This document shows, one piece after another, positions 29,283 through 40,468 of a stretch of 64,000 nt of DNA. Position numbers and translations under genes: made by a program. The notes below the pieces were generated by a model. That model searched no databases. It was given only the letters and a program-made list of their open reading frames with translations, and was not told the DNA's origin. Numbering within the stretch: the first letter of the stretch is position 1; the number at the start of each line of letters is the position of its first letter. Source of the DNA: Arthrobacter livingstonensis (GTDB lineage Bacteria; Actinomycetota; Actinomycetes; Actinomycetales; Micrococcaceae); contig NZ_QJVD01000016.1 in assembly GCF_003219815.1 (NCBI RefSeq), positions 59,604 to 123,603 on the forward strand, in the 5' to 3' direction.

Positions 29283-29415
29283 GGGGACTTGGCTCCGCGC
29301 GCCGGCTGCATTCCATGGGATGCTTCGTCACGTGGCGGCGATGGTCGGTGCCGACCCCTTGCTCTGCCGTTGCCTGCACTGCCCTTATACACTTTCCTAC
29401 GGAAAGGCACCCCTG

Positions 29416-30147
29416 TTGCGTGTCCTGACAATCATTCCCACCTACAACGAGCTTGAGTCCCTGCCCAAGACTCTGACGCGGCTGCGCTCGGCAGTTCCGT
29501 ATGTTGACGTACTGATTGCCGACGACAACAGCCCGGACGGCACCGGCCGCATCGCTGACGGGTTTGCCGCCGCCGACCCCCAGGTGCACGTGCTGCACCG
29601 CGCGGGCAAGGAGGGGCTGGGCGCCGCTTACCTGGCCGGCTTTGCCTGGGGCATGGAAGCCGGCTACGACGTTCTGGTGGAAATGGATGCCGACGGCTCC
29701 CACCAGCCCGAGCAGCTGCCTCTACTGCTGGAGGCGGTGGAGCAGGGCGCAGACCTGGTGCTCGGTTCCCGTTGGGTCCCCGGCGGCAAGGTGGTCAATT
29801 GGCCATTGCACCGCAAGCTGATCTCCACCTGCGGCAGCCTCTACTCCCGCATCCTGCTGGGCATCTCCGTGCGGGACATCACCGGCGGATACCGGGCCTT
29901 CCGCCGCAGCACGCTGGAGGCCCTGGACCTGGACGCGGTGGACTCCGTGGGCTACGGCTTCCAGGTGGACATGCTCTGGCGGGTCTGCCAGAAGGGCTTG
30001 ACAGTGGTGGAGGTGCCGATTACCTTTGTGGAGCGCGAATTTGGGGCCTCCAAGATGAGCGGCAACATCGTCCAGGAGGCCATGGTCAATGTCACCAAGT
30101 GGGGCCTGGCCGCCCGCTGGAACAAGCTGACAGGCCGCAACAAATAA
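29416..30147 (+). CDS. ppm1: Polyprenol monophosphomannose synthase
   Basis: 243 residues, a GT2 glycosyltransferase: RVLTIIPTYNELESL, nucleotide-binding VLIADDNSPDGTG, metal site EMDADGSHQP, and DITGGYRAFRR. It transfers mannose from GDP-mannose to polyprenyl phosphate, supplying lipid-linked mannose for lipoglycans and protein O-mannosylation. The soluble catalytic domain lacks an acyltransferase fusion. TTG 29416 is chosen because GGAAAGG lies at ideal distance and similarity begins at RVLTI; an ATG at 29281 in frame would add 45 poorly conserved residues. The neighbouring rbpA, convergent, is a linkage seen in mycobacteria too. Confidence 0.9.
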   Translation: MRVLTIIPTYNELESLPKTLTRLRSAVPYVDVLIADDNSPDGTGRIADGFAAADPQVHVLHRAGKEGLGAAYLAGFAWGMEAGYDVLVEMDADGSHQPEQLPLLLEAVEQGADLVLGSRWVPGGKVVNWPLHRKLISTCGSLYSRILLGISVRDITGGYRAFRRSTLEALDLDAVDSVGYGFQVDMLWRVCQKGLTVVEVPITFVEREFGASKMSGNIVQEAMVNVTKWGLAARWNKLTGRNK

Positions 30148-30148
30148 C

Positions 30149-30219
30149 ATCTGTGTTGCAGATATTGCATTGGATAGCGCTCTCCGAAGCGGTTTTAATG
30201 TACCTACTGCAACACAGAT
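30149..30219. repeat. 13-bp inverted repeat enclosing a 45-base spacer
   Basis: ATCTGTGTTGCAG (30149-30161) and CTGCAACACAGAT (30207-30219) are perfectly complementary. They lie immediately downstream of the ppm1 stop and just before a separate terminator hairpin. A partial third copy (GCAGATATTGCA) overlaps the left arm. It could be a second termination structure, or the ends of a tiny insertion remnant. Confidence 0.7.
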
Positions 30220-30231
30220 TCCAGTCTGAAT

Positions 30232-30269
30232 AAATGACGCCCCTGAGAATCATCTCAGGGGCGTCATTT
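30232..30269. terminator. Bidirectional terminator between ppm1 and rbpA
   Basis: A perfect 17-bp stem pairs 30232-30248 with 30253-30269 around a 4-base ATCA loop. The outer three pairs are A/T on both sides (AAAT...ATTT), giving a short U-tract in either direction. It lies between the convergent ppm1 and rbpA genes. Confidence 0.9.
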
Positions 30270-30290
30270 GCGCTCGGGCATTTCCGGGGA

Positions 30291-30632
30291 CTAGACCTTC
30301 TCGCCGCGCTTCTCGCGCAGGATGGTTAGGCGGTCGGCCAGGATGGTCTCAAGCTCCGGCAGCGACCGGCGTTCCAGCAGCATGTCCCAGTGCGTGCGCA
30401 CGGGCTTGTCGTTGGAGGTGTCGGGTGCCTCGCCATTGACGAGCAGTGCCTCCTTGCCTGTTTTGGAAACCCACACCGGGGGGATTTCCGCCTCGGATGA
30501 GAACGTCACGAACACCTGCTCGCCATCGGCGCAGCGGTATTCCACACGCTGACGGGGTGCCGGCTCCACCCCTGATTCGGTCTCCATGCTCTGTGCGCCC
30601 AGGCGCATGCCTCGCAAGCTGCGATCGCTCAT
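30291..30632 (-). CDS. rbpA: RNA polymerase-binding protein RbpA
   Basis: 113 residues: N-terminal MSDRSLRGMRLGAQSMETE, a central beta domain (VEYRCADGEQVFVTFSSEAE), then the linker and sigma-interaction domain (KPVRTHWDMLLERRSLPELE and a terminal helix). RbpA binds sigmaA and core polymerase and stabilises open promoter complexes in actinobacteria. ATG 30632 is chosen over 30662 because the family starts with MSDR and GAGGGAGAAG precedes it. The zinc-site cysteines of some homologues are reduced here: only one Cys is visible. Confidence 0.93.
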   Translation of the reverse strand: MSDRSLRGMRLGAQSMETESGVEPAPRQRVEYRCADGEQVFVTFSSEAEIPPVWVSKTGKEALLVNGEAPDTSNDKPVRTHWDMLLERRSLPELETILADRLTILREKRGEKV

Positions 30633-30652
30633 GACTTCTCCCTCATGTTGTT

Positions 30653-30675
30653 GCCGGTTCACAAGGCGAACCGGC
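30653..30675 (-). promoter_or_regulatory. Leader hairpin upstream of rbpA
   Basis: GCCGGTTC (30653-30660) and GAACCGGC (30668-30675) form a perfect 8-bp stem with a 7-base loop, about 20 bases upstream of the rbpA start and just ahead of its ribosome site. It may affect translation or mRNA stability. Confidence 0.45.
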
Positions 30676-30793
30676 TCGGTTCCCGTTGCCCACGTACGGG
30701 CGGCCTGCAGGAACCTTGTTCGTCATTGGTTCAACGCATTGCCGGGCGCGTATGTTCCGCCGTTCCCTCCAATGCATGAAAATGTGGCCGGGG

Positions 30794-30840
30794 AAAACGC
30801 CGCACGGCCAAACACCCATTATACGTGCTTGGCCGTGCGG
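30794..30840 (-). terminator. Terminator of the nfeD-SPFH operon with an internal -10 box
   Basis: A perfect 12-bp stem pairs 30800-30811 with 30829-30840; on the minus strand it is followed by GTTTT (30794-30798 region). The 17-base loop contains TATAAT on the minus strand (30818-30823), a good -10 for rbpA about 185 bases downstream. The terminator of one gene and promoter of the next thus overlap. Confidence 0.65.
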
Positions 30841-30873
30841 TTGATGCAGATGGTGCCGGTTTCACCCGGAGGC

Positions 30874-31815
30874 TTACGGCTGGGCCTCGCGCGCGACGTC
30901 GGACGCGTCGTCGCTGTCGCCGTCTGCGGCGGTGTTCCCCAGGACGTTGCCGATTCCCTTCAGGGCCTCGCCCACCTCGCTGGGAATGATCCACAGCTTG
31001 TTCGAGGAACCGGAGGCAATCTTGGGCAGGGTCTGCAGGTACTGGTAGGCCAACAGCTTCTGCGTCGGGTTGCCCTTGTGGATGGCGTCGAAGACCTTCT
31101 GGATGGCCTGCGACTCACCGTCGGCGCGGAGAATGGCGGCCTTGGCATCGCCTTCGGCCTTCAGGATGGAGGATTGGCGCTCACCTTCAGCAGTCAAAAT
31201 GGCAGACTGCTTGGTGCCCTCGGCCGTCAGGATCGCGGCGCGGCGGTCTCGTTCGGCGCGCATCTGCTTTTCCATGGAGTCCTGGATGGACAGGGGCGGG
31301 TCAATGGCCTTGAGCTCAACGCGGCTGACGCGGATGCCCCAGCGGCCTGTGGCCTCATCAAGCACGCCGCGCAACTGCCCGTTGATCTGGTCACGGGAGG
31401 TCAGCGCCTCTTCCAGGTTCAGGCCGCCGACCACGTTACGCAAGGTGGTGGTGGTCAGCTGTTCAACGGCCTGGATATAGTTTGCGATCTCGTAGGTGGC
31501 AGCCCGCGGGTCGGTGACCTGAAAGTAGACCACTGTGTCGATGGACACCACCAGGTTGTCCTCGGTGATGACCGGCTGGGGCGGGAAGGAGACAACCTGC
31601 TCGCGAAGATCCAGCAGCGGCAGCAGCCGGTCCACGAACGGAATCAGCACCGTCAGGCCCGGATTGAGCGTGCGCTGGTACTTGCCCAGCCGTTCCACGA
31701 CCCCGGCCCGGGCCTGCGGGATGATCCGCACCGAGCGAACGAGGACAATGACTACGAATATCAGCAGGACAATAACAACGAAAAGCCACACTACTGCTCC
31801 GGCTCCATCTGGCAT
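30874..31815 (-). CDS. SPFH/Band 7 family membrane protein (stomatin/QmcA-like)
   Basis: 313 residues. One N-terminal membrane helix (about 7-28) is followed by the SPFH domain (IIPQARAGVVERLGKYQRTL, then DNLVVSIDTVVYFQVTDPRAA) and a coiled-coil region with repeats (ILTAEGTKQSAILTAEGERQ). These proteins form large ring-like assemblies marking membrane microdomains. It is transcribed with the upstream nfeD gene, a widespread partner pair. The ATG at 31815 follows AGAGGGGATTTC. The C-terminus is acidic. Confidence 0.92.
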   Translation of the reverse strand: MPDGAGAVVWLFVVIVLLIFVVIVLVRSVRIIPQARAGVVERLGKYQRTLNPGLTVLIPFVDRLLPLLDLREQVVSFPPQPVITEDNLVVSIDTVVYFQVTDPRAATYEIANYIQAVEQLTTTTLRNVVGGLNLEEALTSRDQINGQLRGVLDEATGRWGIRVSRVELKAIDPPLSIQDSMEKQMRAERDRRAAILTAEGTKQSAILTAEGERQSSILKAEGDAKAAILRADGESQAIQKVFDAIHKGNPTQKLLAYQYLQTLPKIASGSSNKLWIIPSEVGEALKGIGNVLGNTAADGDSDDASDVAREAQP

Positions 31816-31905
31816 GAAATCCCCTCTTTTCTATGTGAAGAACGCGTATCCCGTGCGCCTTTTGGCGCAGGAAAGGTCTCGCCCGGCAGCCTCAGCCTGA
31901 GGGTG

Positions 31906-32391
31906 CTAGGCGGTTGTTGTGGCGGTTCCGGTGGTTTTATGCACATTGGGGAAGCTGACAATGGCCGTGGCGCCGTCGATGGCGGAGACCTCAACCGAGG
32001 CGCCGGCCGGGACGTCAACCCCGCCGCGAGTCCGCGCGGTCCAGACATCCCCACCGATCTTAACGAGTCCGCGATTCGCGCCGACCGCTTCCAGGACGAC
32101 GGCCTGGTGCCCGATGAGGCGCTCAATATTGGAGAGCGAATCGGCCGGCCCGCGGCGCAGATGCGCCAGTGCGAGGGGTCTGATCAGCACCGTGGTGGCC
32201 AGGGCAACCACGCAGAAGATGACAATCTGCAGCCACAGGTCGGCGTGGAACAGGAATGCCACCAGTGCGGCAAGGGCGCCGACGGACATCAGGATGAAGT
32301 ATAGGTTCAGCGTCAGCATTTCAGCGACGGCCAGCAGCAGGAAGACTGTCAGCCAGATGATCCAGCCGAAGTCATTGATCCATTGGAGCAT
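31906..32391 (-). CDS. NfeD-like membrane protein
   Basis: 161 residues. Three membrane segments (around 9-27, 32-50 and 55-75) are followed by a C-terminal OB-fold domain (GHQAVVLEAVGANRGLVKIGGDVWTAR), the short NfeD type. NfeD proteins pair with SPFH proteins, as here with the gene 90 bases downstream, and are thought to help organise them or link to proteolysis. No serine protease domain is present, so it is the short, non-proteolytic class. Confidence 0.88.
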   Translation of the reverse strand: MLQWINDFGWIIWLTVFLLLAVAEMLTLNLYFILMSVGALAALVAFLFHADLWLQIVIFCVVALATTVLIRPLALAHLRRGPADSLSNIERLIGHQAVVLEAVGANRGLVKIGGDVWTARTRGGVDVPAGASVEVSAIDGATAIVSFPNVHKTTGTATTTA

Positions 32392-32454
32392 TGAGTCCCC
32401 CTTTGTGACTTAACGTATAATCCAGCCTACTACGTATGTGTGGGAATATCCCGA

Positions 32455-33864
32455 TTAGATCACCGCCTGCAGTGGCATCTTCAAGGGATCGGGCCCAACC
32501 TGGGGGCTGATCCGCCCCAGTATGGCAACGCCGTCGCGCAATTGCCCGGCGCCGTTGCCAAACGGCAGGCGCAGGAACCGTTCAAAGGCCCCATCCAGTC
32601 CAAACCGCGGCCCCGGAACCAGTCCCAGACCTTCATTGCGCGCGGCCAGCGCCAGGGCCGAGGTGGAGACAGTGCCGGTGTTGATCCACAGGGACAGCCC
32701 GCCGTCGGGCACGACGACGTCCCATTGCGGCAACTGCTCCGTCAGCAGGGCAACGAGCGTGTCCCGCCCAATCCTCAGGTCCAGGCTGCGGCTGGCTGCC
32801 AGCTGTGGCAGGTCACGGACCAGGGAGGTGGCCACGAGCTGCTCAAACAAAGGCGTCCCCAAGTCCGACGACGGGCGGTTGCGCAGGAGCCTGGCGAGGA
32901 CTTCCCGGGACGCCCGGACCCAGCCGATCCGCAGCCCGCCCCAGGCAATCTTGCCCAGGGAACCCAGCGTGATGACGCTGGGGGAGAAGCAGGCCAGCGG
33001 CGGAAGCGCGCCGCGGTCAATGTCCAGCAGTGCCGTGGTTTCGTCGGCCACCAGCACGGTGCCCTCCCGTCCGGCGGCGGCGGCCAGGTATTCACGTTCC
33101 GGGATGGTCATGCTCATGCCGGTGGGATTGTGGAAGTCGGGCATCAGGAACGCCATGCTCGGCGCGGCGCGGCGGATCTGCAGCAGTGCCTCCGGCAGGT
33201 CCCAGCCACCGTCCTGCCGCACCGGGAACGCCAGGATGCGCGCACCCACGGAGGCAAAGGTGTCCAGCGCGTGCGGATAGGTGGGTTGTTCCACCAGGAT
33301 CCGTTCGCCGGGGGAGTAGAGGGTGCGGGTCACCAGGTTCAGCGCATGCTGTGCACCCACCGTCACCATGACCTGGTCTGGGGATGTTGGCAGGCCGCGG
33401 TCCCGGTAGCTTTGCGCGATCGCCTCACGCAGGTCCGGCAGGCCCACCATGTCAAAGCCGTCGCGGGTCAGGTAGCCGGGCATCTCCTGCGCGGCGGCGA
33501 GGTAGGCGGCAGCCATGCCAGGGTAGGCGGGTGCTGTGGCCTTGGTGAAGTCCAGCGGAAGGCCGTTGTGCAGAGTGTGTTCACCGCGCTCGCGCCCGGG
33601 CAGGACCAGCGTGCTGCCGGAACCGCGAACGCTGGCGAGGTATCCATCGTCGCGCAGCTTGGAATAGGCGGCGGCCACGGTGGTCCGGCTCAGCGCCAGG
33701 GCAGTGCTGAGTTCCCGTTCGGCGGGAAGGCGCGCGCCGCTGGAAAGTCGTCCGTCCATCAGCAGGACCCGTATCCTGTCCGCCAGTGCACGGTAGGCCG
33801 GCCCCGCGGACCGCCATTCGCCCAGTTCCCGCGCCAGGCGCCGTCCGGTGACAAGAGTGTTCAT
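32455..33864 (-). CDS. MocR-type GntR/aminotransferase regulator (YczR-like)
   Basis: 469 residues. The N-terminal winged helix (about 20-85: LPAERELSTALALSRTTVAAAY) is GntR-like; the rest is a fold-type I aminotransferase domain. The PLP-binding lysine is K305 in TLGSLGKIAWGG. MocR regulators sense amino-acid or vitamin B6-type ligands by forming a PLP adduct. The divergent neighbour encodes a YczE-type membrane protein; the YczR/YczE pairing is a known MocR arrangement, so that gene is its likely target. ATG 33864. Confidence 0.9.
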   Translation of the reverse strand: MNTLVTGRRLARELGEWRSAGPAYRALADRIRVLLMDGRLSSGARLPAERELSTALALSRTTVAAAYSKLRDDGYLASVRGSGSTLVLPGRERGEHTLHNGLPLDFTKATAPAYPGMAAAYLAAAQEMPGYLTRDGFDMVGLPDLREAIAQSYRDRGLPTSPDQVMVTVGAQHALNLVTRTLYSPGERILVEQPTYPHALDTFASVGARILAFPVRQDGGWDLPEALLQIRRAAPSMAFLMPDFHNPTGMSMTIPEREYLAAAAGREGTVLVADETTALLDIDRGALPPLACFSPSVITLGSLGKIAWGGLRIGWVRASREVLARLLRNRPSSDLGTPLFEQLVATSLVRDLPQLAASRSLDLRIGRDTLVALLTEQLPQWDVVVPDGGLSLWINTGTVSTSALALAARNEGLGLVPGPRFGLDGAFERFLRLPFGNGAGQLRDGVAILGRISPQVGPDPLKMPLQAVI

Positions 33865-33871
33865 AAAGCCA

Positions 33872-33916
33872 CCTTAGGGCAATTGGCCCTAGTGCATAAG
33901 GCCAGTTTGGCTAAAC
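33872..33916. promoter_or_regulatory. Candidate operator between the MocR regulator and yczE
   Basis: In the 59-base divergent intergenic region, AATTGGCCCTA and AGTTTGGCTAA recur as degenerate direct repeats about 23 bases apart; the first is embedded in a GGGCAATTGGCCC near-palindrome. MocR proteins typically bind paired direct repeats. Confidence 0.45.
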
Positions 33917-33923
33917 TTGTTCC

Positions 33924-34631
33924 ATGCCCCGCCTCGTCACAACCCCAAACCTCCCCGTCCGCCTGGCCCGCCTGGTGGTTGGCCTCTTTCTGTACGGGAT
34001 CGCCATCTCGTTGATGATCCGCGGCAACATCGGTGCCTCCCCGTGGGACGTGTTTGCCCAGGGCGCCTCACGGACCACCGGGATCTCCTTTGGCCTGTGC
34101 ACCATCATCATCAGTGGGATCGTGCTGTTGTTCTGGATACCGATCAGGCAAAGGCCCGGCTTCGGCACCTTCGCCAACGCCGTGCTGGTCGGCGTCTTCG
34201 CCGACCTCGGGCTGGCGCTCATCCCGCAGGCCAACCACCTTTTCCTGCAGTGCCTGCTCTTTGGAGCGGGCCTGTTCATCCTGGCCTTCGCCACCGCCCT
34301 CTACATTGGCGCCGGCCTGGGTCCCGGTCCGCGCGATGGCCTGATGACCGGCCTGGTGCGAGTCACGGGCAGGCCGGTTTGGGTGATCCGCACGGGCATT
34401 GAGCTAACCGTGGTGGTGGTGGGGTTCTTCATGGGTGGCGTGGTGGGCGCCGGCACGGCGGCGTTTGCCCTTGGCGTGGGGCCGCTAACCCAGGTAACGC
34501 TGAAGTGGCTCCACGTGGACCTGCACGGCAGCTCCGCCAAGTCCCGCCTGGTGGACGTCAGGACTCCCGCGCCGGTGCAGCCGGCCGAAGGCGCCCTCTG
34601 CTCCGGTGAAGGCGACCATCCCCTTCGTTGA
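33924..34631 (+). CDS. YczE/YitT-type integral membrane protein
   Basis: 235 residues. Five hydrophobic segments fill the first 180 residues; the first block LVVGLFLYGIAISLMIRGNI and GASPWDVFAQGASRTTGI match the YczE/YyaS/YitT family. GAGLGPGPRDGLMTGLVR is the second conserved block. The transport role is inferred: the family sits with MocR regulators and is suspected to move amino acids or B6-related compounds. The C-terminal 45 residues are polar and cytoplasmic. Start ATG 33924. Confidence 0.85.
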   Translation: MPRLVTTPNLPVRLARLVVGLFLYGIAISLMIRGNIGASPWDVFAQGASRTTGISFGLCTIIISGIVLLFWIPIRQRPGFGTFANAVLVGVFADLGLALIPQANHLFLQCLLFGAGLFILAFATALYIGAGLGPGPRDGLMTGLVRVTGRPVWVIRTGIELTVVVVGFFMGGVVGAGTAAFALGVGPLTQVTLKWLHVDLHGSSAKSRLVDVRTPAPVQPAEGALCSGEGDHPLR

Positions 34632-35066
34632 GGTTTGTGATATTCCCCGTCCGCTCCTGCTGCTGGCGAGTTCACAGCGGGTCCCTCGCGGCAGTGGGCC
34701 CACACAACTTGCCCTCGCAAACGCAGGCCCTCGCCGCGGTTCATGCGGGTAGTTTCCCCGGATCCCGGCTGCTTTCTCGATGATTGAGGCGGGATACAGA
34801 CCGGCAGTGCGGCCAGGCTTCAGTTGAATGGGAGCACGCAGCGGCAGATACGTTTGGGCTGGTGTTGGCAACCAAAAGGCCGTTGTTACTACCGGTCCAA
34901 CGGCTAACACCAGCTCCAACGCCCAACTACCGGTCCAACGGCTAAAACCAGCCCAAACGTCATCCCACGCCGGAAATCGCTGCGGCTACCCTGCGACCAC
35001 GTCAGCACCATGGATGGAACCATGGAAACAGCCCCACGTTGCGAACCTACGACGAAGCGGCAGGCG
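34632..35066. other. 435-base gap between convergent genes
   Basis: No coding frame is supported. The first 200 bases are featureless. The right part contains the nested repeat element at 34850-34960. Reading frames over it are low in gene-like character and are antisense or repeat-derived. Confidence 0.65.
34850..34960. repeat. Nested inverted and tandem repeat element
   Basis: The ends ACGTTTGGGCTGG (34850-34862) and CCAGCCCAAACGT (34948-34960) are a perfect 13-bp inverted repeat. Inside, a 38-base unit is repeated in tandem: CTACCGGTCCAACGGCTAA occurs at 34889-34907 and 34927-34945. GCTGGTGTTGGC (34858-34869) can pair with GCTAACACCAGC (34903-34914), or its outer part with the far arm; GCCGTTG/CAACGGC (34879-34885/34898-34904) offers a third hairpin. 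The alternative pairings resemble a switch or a recombination end. Confidence 0.8.
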
Positions 35067-36020
35067 TCAGGGAAGCCGGCGGAACACTGAAATGGTGAAT
35101 TCGGCCGTGACATCCGTCCATTTCGGCAGCCCTGCCACGGTGCGGTCCAGCTCCCGTGGATCCAGGTGGTGCCCGGCCGGCCCCATCAGCGCCACGTTGG
35201 CGATGTCCGCCACGGTCAGGCGCAGGGCGGCCGTCACCGGCTGGCTGCTTTCGAGCTCAAAGTGGGATGCCAGGGATGCCGCCAGGGCCGCGTCCTTTTC
35301 CGGGTGGATGCCGAGCATGCCGGCCTGCCGGGCGATCTCCGCCAGGTGCCCGGGCCGCGGCGTCACCACCACCAGCCGCCCTGCCGGCGTGAGCACCCGC
35401 GCAAACTCCGCGGCGTTGCGCGGTGCGAAAACCACCAGGACGACGTCGGCCCGGTGGGCTTCCATGGGCAGCGGCTGCCACAGGTCCCAGACCAGGCTTG
35501 CGGCGAGGGGGTTGCGGCGGGCCGCCCGGCGCAGTGCGAACTTGGAAATGTCCAGCCCGATGGCGTCGACGGCCGGTTCGGCACCCGCACCCGCGTTGGC
35601 GTCCGCGTCAGCATCCGCGCCTGCGACGGTCTCCAGCAGCCCGCCATCCCCACGGCGTGCCAGCAGCTGCTGCAGGTACCAGCCCGTTCCGGTGCCGGCA
35701 TCGAGGATGAGCGGTCGGTGTGCGGGGCTGGCCGCCCCGCTGCGGGCGGCCGCCAGTATGTGCTCCACCGTGCCTGCGAGCGCGTCGGCCAGTGCCCGGT
35801 AGTGGCCGGCGTCGAGGAACTCGTCGCGCGCGGCCACCATGGCTGCGGTGTCCTGGGTGAATTTGGTGCCATGCCCGGTCAGCAGGTTGACGTACCCCTG
35901 GCGTGCGATGTCGAAGGTGTGCCCGTCGATGCACACCAGTGACATCTCCCCGGGCAGGACCTCCATGAATTCCAGTCCGCAGACAGGGCAGATGAGGGCG
36001 TCGAGCGCACGGTTGTCCAT
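35067..36020 (-). CDS. 23S rRNA (guanine-N1)-methyltransferase, RlmA family
   Basis: 317 residues. A zinc-finger N-terminus (LICPVCGLEF, CIDGHTFD: three Cys and His) is followed by RQGYVNLL and a Rossmann SAM domain (LILDAGTGTGWYLQQLL). RlmA enzymes make m1G in hairpin 35 of 23S rRNA (position 745 or 748); the tylosin/macrolide-resistance variant belongs to the same family. A low-complexity Ala/Asp insert (around residues 134-146) interrupts the SAM domain and is likely a flexible loop. The gene converges on yczE. Confidence 0.85.
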   Translation of the reverse strand: MDNRALDALICPVCGLEFMEVLPGEMSLVCIDGHTFDIARQGYVNLLTGHGTKFTQDTAAMVAARDEFLDAGHYRALADALAGTVEHILAAARSGAASPAHRPLILDAGTGTGWYLQQLLARRGDGGLLETVAGADADADANAGAGAEPAVDAIGLDISKFALRRAARRNPLAASLVWDLWQPLPMEAHRADVVLVVFAPRNAAEFARVLTPAGRLVVVTPRPGHLAEIARQAGMLGIHPEKDAALAASLASHFELESSQPVTAALRLTVADIANVALMGPAGHHLDPRELDRTVAGLPKWTDVTAEFTISVFRRLP

Positions 36021-36061
36021 GAATTCATCCTAGGCGGGCGGGCCGGCCCGGACGTGCAGGC

Positions 36062-36723
36062 TCAAAAGTGCAGGGTCTCGCGGGCTTCGGCAATGTCGGG
36101 CAGGGACCAGTTGGCAGCGTACTCGGCGTTGGAGGCCAGGGACCGAGTGTGGGCCTTGTCCAGGTACATGGTGCCGGCGAGGTGGTCTGTCTCATGCTGG
36201 ACAATCCGTGCCTGCCACCCCGCGAGTCGCAGCATTGCCGCGGCGCCGTTTTCATCGTCGTAGGCCAGGTCAATGGTGGCGGCGCGGTCCACCACGGCCT
36301 GCCAGCCGGACATGGAGAGGCAGCCTTCATAGTGCGACGCCGTTTCAGCTCCCACCGCGGTGTAGTGCGGGTTGAGGATGGCGAAGAAGTCCAACGGCCG
36401 GCGGTCGCGGGCTTCGGCGTTCTCCTCCGGGACGTCATAAAGGTCCTCGAGGACGGCCAGCTGCAGGGGGATGCCTATTTGCGGGGCGGCCAGCCCGACC
36501 CCGGGGGCGGCGTGCATGGTGTCCCGCATGACCTCGATGAGCCTGGCCAGCTGCGCCGCCGGCAGCTGGCCGGTGAAGGCCACGGCCTGGGCGCGCAGCA
36601 CCGGGTGGCCCGCCTGGACAATGGCGGGCAGGGTATCGGCCTCCAAAACGGCGGCCACGGCCTTCCGGACGTAGGCGTCCGTGTACAACAGCCTGCCCCC
36701 GGTGGCTCCGTGGAATCGGGCAC

Positions 36724-36727
<4 letters not shown>
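36062..36727 (-). CDS. def: Peptide deformylase
   Basis: 221 residues. All three motifs are present: APGVGLAAPQIG, EGCLS (Cys metal ligand) and QHETDHLAG (HExxH, two His ligands and catalytic Glu). It removes the N-formyl group from nascent proteins. The length suggests a longer actinobacterial isoform with an N-terminal extension (YTDAYVRKAVAAVL). ATG 36727 overlaps the stop of the upstream small gene by four bases. Genomes of this group often hold more than one deformylase, so this may not be the only copy. Confidence 0.92.
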
Positions 36728-39844
<3,117 letters not shown>

Positions 39845-39863
39845 GCCTGCCTGTGCTCGGGAC

Positions 39864-39899
39864 GGATGGACGGCCGCGCCGGGCCGCCGCCGTCCATCC
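39864..39899 (+). terminator. Stem-loop after aconitase
   Basis: GGATGGACGGC (39864-39874) pairs with GCCGTCCATCC (39889-39899), a perfect 11-bp stem with a 14-base GC-rich loop. There is no T-tract, so it may work as an RNA 3'-end stabiliser or a factor-dependent terminator. Confidence 0.5.
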
Positions 39900-39914
39900 C
39901 GGCTCCGGCCGGGG

Positions 39915-40468
39915 GAGTCCTGGTCGGACCTCGACGCCAGCCAGGGCTTCAGCCGCTTTACGCCGGAGGCGCGCAATGCGGTGGTGGCCGCCCAGAATGA
40001 GGCCCATGCTGCCGGCAGTGCCGATATCCAAGCCGAACACCTGGTGCCGGGGCTCTTGGCGGAGCCGGAGTCCGTCGGAGTAAGGCGCTTCTGGAGCAGG
40101 GCATCCCGCTCCAAGCCGTGCGCGATGCTGCGGCCAAAGAGCTCCCCGCGCGCGTGGATTCCGTTCCCGAGCTCCTGCCGTACGACGGCGGCGCCGGGAA
40201 GGTCCTGCAGCTGGCCTTTCGCGAGGCCTTGCGGCTGGGCCACAAGCATGTGGGCACCGGACACCTTTTGCTGGCCCTACTGGGGTACGGCGCCGGGACC
40301 GGGGTTCTAGCCAAATTGGCGGTGGACACGCCCGCTGCAGTGAACTTTGTTACGCAAACGGTAGCCGCCGCACAGGCCGATGCCGAGGCAAACCATGCAG
40401 AATGGGTAAATGGAGACCATAACGACGGAACGACTCATACTGCGGCCATGGCAAGACTCGGACGTTGA
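39915..40468 (+). pseudogene. Frameshifted Clp N-domain protein
   Basis: Two halves of one Clp_N domain are in different frames. Frame one reads RFTPEARNAVVAAQNEAHAA and IQAEHLVPGLLAEPESVG; a shift near 40085 continues with KALLEQGIPLQAVRDAA, then VLQLAFREALRLGHKHVGTG and HLLLALLGYG. The Clp_N repeat normally binds substrates or adaptors of Clp chaperones; free-standing copies of about 180 residues exist in actinobacteria. No valid start codon is clear. The 3' end overlaps the downstream GNAT gene, which has its own start at 40410. Confidence 0.65.

Larger units (their letters stand above)
28882..29415. other. 534-base noncoding region with promoter and structured elements
   Basis: No coding frame is convincing here. 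It begins with a stem-loop (CTGACCTGC at 28952-28960 with GCAGGTCAG at 28977-28985) that may end the amidohydrolase transcript, then a promoter-like pair, a nested inverted-repeat element at 29090-29179, and a TATAAT box at 29277. Several more hairpins are visible (GCCG/CGGC near 29056-29067 and CCAGC/GCTGG around 29186-29208). Confidence 0.7.

Noticed and set aside
28882-29415. RNase P RNA, tmRNA, SRP RNA or a known riboswitch
   Set aside because: None of their conserved core sequences can be seen.
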